Origin: Syngnathus acus
Taxonomy: Eukaryota; Chordata; Actinopteri; Syngnathiformes; Syngnathidae
Direction: 5' to 3'
Length of the DNA: 64,000 bases
Assembly: GCF_901709675.1 (NCBI RefSeq)
Contig: NC_051098.1
Location: 4,912,000 to 4,975,999 of the forward strand
Made by a program: the position numbers and the translations under genes. Shown here piece by piece: positions 62,191 to 64,000 of the stretch (its first letter is position 1; each line of letters begins with the position of its first letter). The notes under the pieces are model-generated. The model worked only from the letters and a program-made list of their open reading frames with translations, was not told the DNA's origin and did no database searches.

Positions 62191-64000
62191 CTAGACAGTG
62201 ACGGAGAACATTGTCATGAAATCTGCCGGTCTGTAATCTTTCCATGGTCTTTGGGAATTCATTTTACTATGCATACACTAATGAATGATTGATTGTCAGC
62301 CATGTTTCAGAGAAGAGCATTTTTCGCAGCATCATCAGGAGTAATGGAGTAACATCAGGAGTAATACAATGGAACCTTGCTTCATATATTTAATTTGTTC
62401 CAACTGAGGTAATGTTTTCCAGTGAAATGATGGAAAAACCAGAAAGCATAGCAAGACAGTATCTTCTTTGAAATAAAGCGGCTCGGGAAACACGCCTAAT
62501 GTAAAAGATGGGGATGGAGAACAGCAATCATGGCTAGATTGTCTTCTTAACAAGGGTCAAAGTAAGCTGGGTAATCATCACCCCACTGTCACCCGTAAGC
62601 GTGGTGATTACACATATGGACTATTTATAGATTGGCTGATTTAACCGATTGTTGTGCATATCTGTTGGTTGCAAAAGAACCGAAATTGTAGAAAATTGCA
62701 TCTTCAGCAAAGAAACAACAAAAACAAACATCAGCCCACAATTGTTGTTGTTGGACTGAGTACTGAACATTTAACATTCATTCTATTGATGAAATATTTG
62801 CATTTTGTCTGAAACTTTTTTCAATTCTATGCAGCCTTGCATTTACAGCCCTAAATACTTGACTCTGCATGCTTTAGCTGTAGTCCTATTCAGGGTACAG
62901 GCTAAAGAACACTTGAATCAAGGTTTCTTTTAACGAGGCTGATATAACTGAAATCACAATCTTGGCAGGATGTAAGTGCCCAATTGAAATGATGACGAAA
63001 GAAAGCATTTAGTGGATTGAGCAGAGCTCCTGGACTGAATCTCAAACAGATATCTGGCATGAATCATCATTCATCCTTGCAGATGCTATTTGTTTAGAAT
63101 GCATCCTCATTACACCAAATAAATGAAATGATCATGGTACATGTTAATTCGAGCTACTAAAAAACAAGGAGCACAATAAGTTTCGTGCTCATGCGCGCTG
63201 TCACTAATAGGTTTATCAATCAACAAAAAAAAATACAGACACAAGCTTTTTCATTCATACTGATTGACTGGACCTGAAAGCAAATTCTTGGCAATGCAAT
63301 TCTAAATTAGGAGCATACGTAAGAGCAATTCATATCACCTTGCTATTTGTATCCTTAATCCCAAAGGTGTCAGAATATGGTTGATTTAATCGAGGAAATT
63401 AGCCACCGGTGGCTTTCCACAAATCATTTGCAGTCTGGACACCGAGTGGTGAATATCTCCTCCACTGGAAAGTCTCTGAGTCGACAAAATGTCACTGGCG
63501 TTAATTGACTGTCTTTTTTTTTTTTTAAACAGGTTGTAAAAGTAACTAAATATATAGTCACCAAAGCTGTACTCAGCATTTCCGAGATTGTTACGAGAAT
63601 GTGACAGGTGGAAGTTGAGAGTGGTTTAGAATATCACTGCCACTGCAAAGTACACTGAATCAGTGGGCCAATGACCCTACTGTGAATATTCACTCGCATG
63701 AAGTACTAGTCAATAAGGTTATATAGGAGTTTGGTAACTGGGGTAATTTATTTTATTGGTGCTTACATCGTTTAAGCAATATTCAGATAAAAAAGAACCA
63801 CTAATAAAACCAACAATATTTATTGGTTTAGCTAGTTTAGCTTCTAATCTGTCAGTTAACAAACATATGCCTAAACCTGTTGACTTGTATTTTTCGGAGT
63901 GCCAGAGAAAGATTAGAAAGCGTGAGAATAGTTAGCAATTACTTTATATATTATTTTGCTTGTATGTGGCCTAAATTCCAATTGGAATTAAAACTCATTC
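62191..64000 (-). other. PDGFD: PDGFD intron (5' part beyond window)
   Basis: Sequence upstream of the growth-factor exon on the minus strand. It begins with the acceptor tract TTCTCCGTCACTGTCTAG and then is AT-rich. I looked for the hinge and CUB coding blocks of PDGFD and found none, so this is inferred to be a single intron running off the window. Confidence 0.6.

Noticed and set aside
52698-64000. Additional PDGFD exons (hinge, CUB)
   Set aside because: Searched on the minus strand for the hinge before the growth-factor domain and for CUB motifs; nothing convincing, so they are taken to lie beyond the window.

Overview
This is a eukaryotic, vertebrate window, almost certainly from a teleost (percomorph-like) fish. 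Short coding blocks of 51-260 nt are separated by GT-AG introns. The repeats are of fish type: a Tc1-like transposon tail, hAT elements with 8-bp target duplications, TA-flanked palindromic elements, tRNA-derived SINE pieces and long CA/TG and GTGA arrays.

Positions 32-50378 (+ strand) hold most of one gene, the cytoplasmic dynein-2 heavy chain DYNC2H1, the motor of retrograde intraflagellar transport. I resolved 88 coding exons whose phases join without a break into 11,895 nt (3,964 codons plus stop). This is about 92% of the roughly 4,300-residue protein; the first ~340 residues lie upstream of the window. In order there are the tail (exons 1-14), linker (15-28), AAA1 (29-32), AAA2 (33-38), AAA3 (39-43), AAA3-AAA4 junction (44-45), AAA4 (46-51), coiled-coil stalk with microtubule-binding tip (52-58), AAA5 (59-65), AAA5-AAA6 connection (66-72), AAA6 (73-78) and C-terminal region (79-88). 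Two frame-preserving candidate micro-exons lie between exons 60 and 61. The stop codon is at 50376-50378 and a polyadenylation signal at 50447.

Positions 50470-61077 are intergenic, with a decayed Tc1 transposase end, a short hAT-like element, microsatellites, a degenerate AT-rich tandem repeat and one unexplained open frame near 53.7-54.1 kb. On the minus strand, 61078-62190 holds the last two coding exons of PDGFD (platelet-derived growth factor D), encoding the cystine-knot growth-factor domain. The DYNC2H1 > < PDGFD tail-to-tail order matches, from memory, the human 11q22.3 order. The two genes have unrelated roles (ciliary motor, secreted growth factor), so this is conserved synteny and not a functional cluster.

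No operon, phage or CRISPR feature is present. The most interesting sequence-level observations are a palindromic transposon sitting inside a DYNC2H1 splice donor, the in-frame micro-exons, a TA-flanked transposon family with a nested insertion and a coding fossil, and an intronic array of perfect splice-donor-like GTGAGT units.
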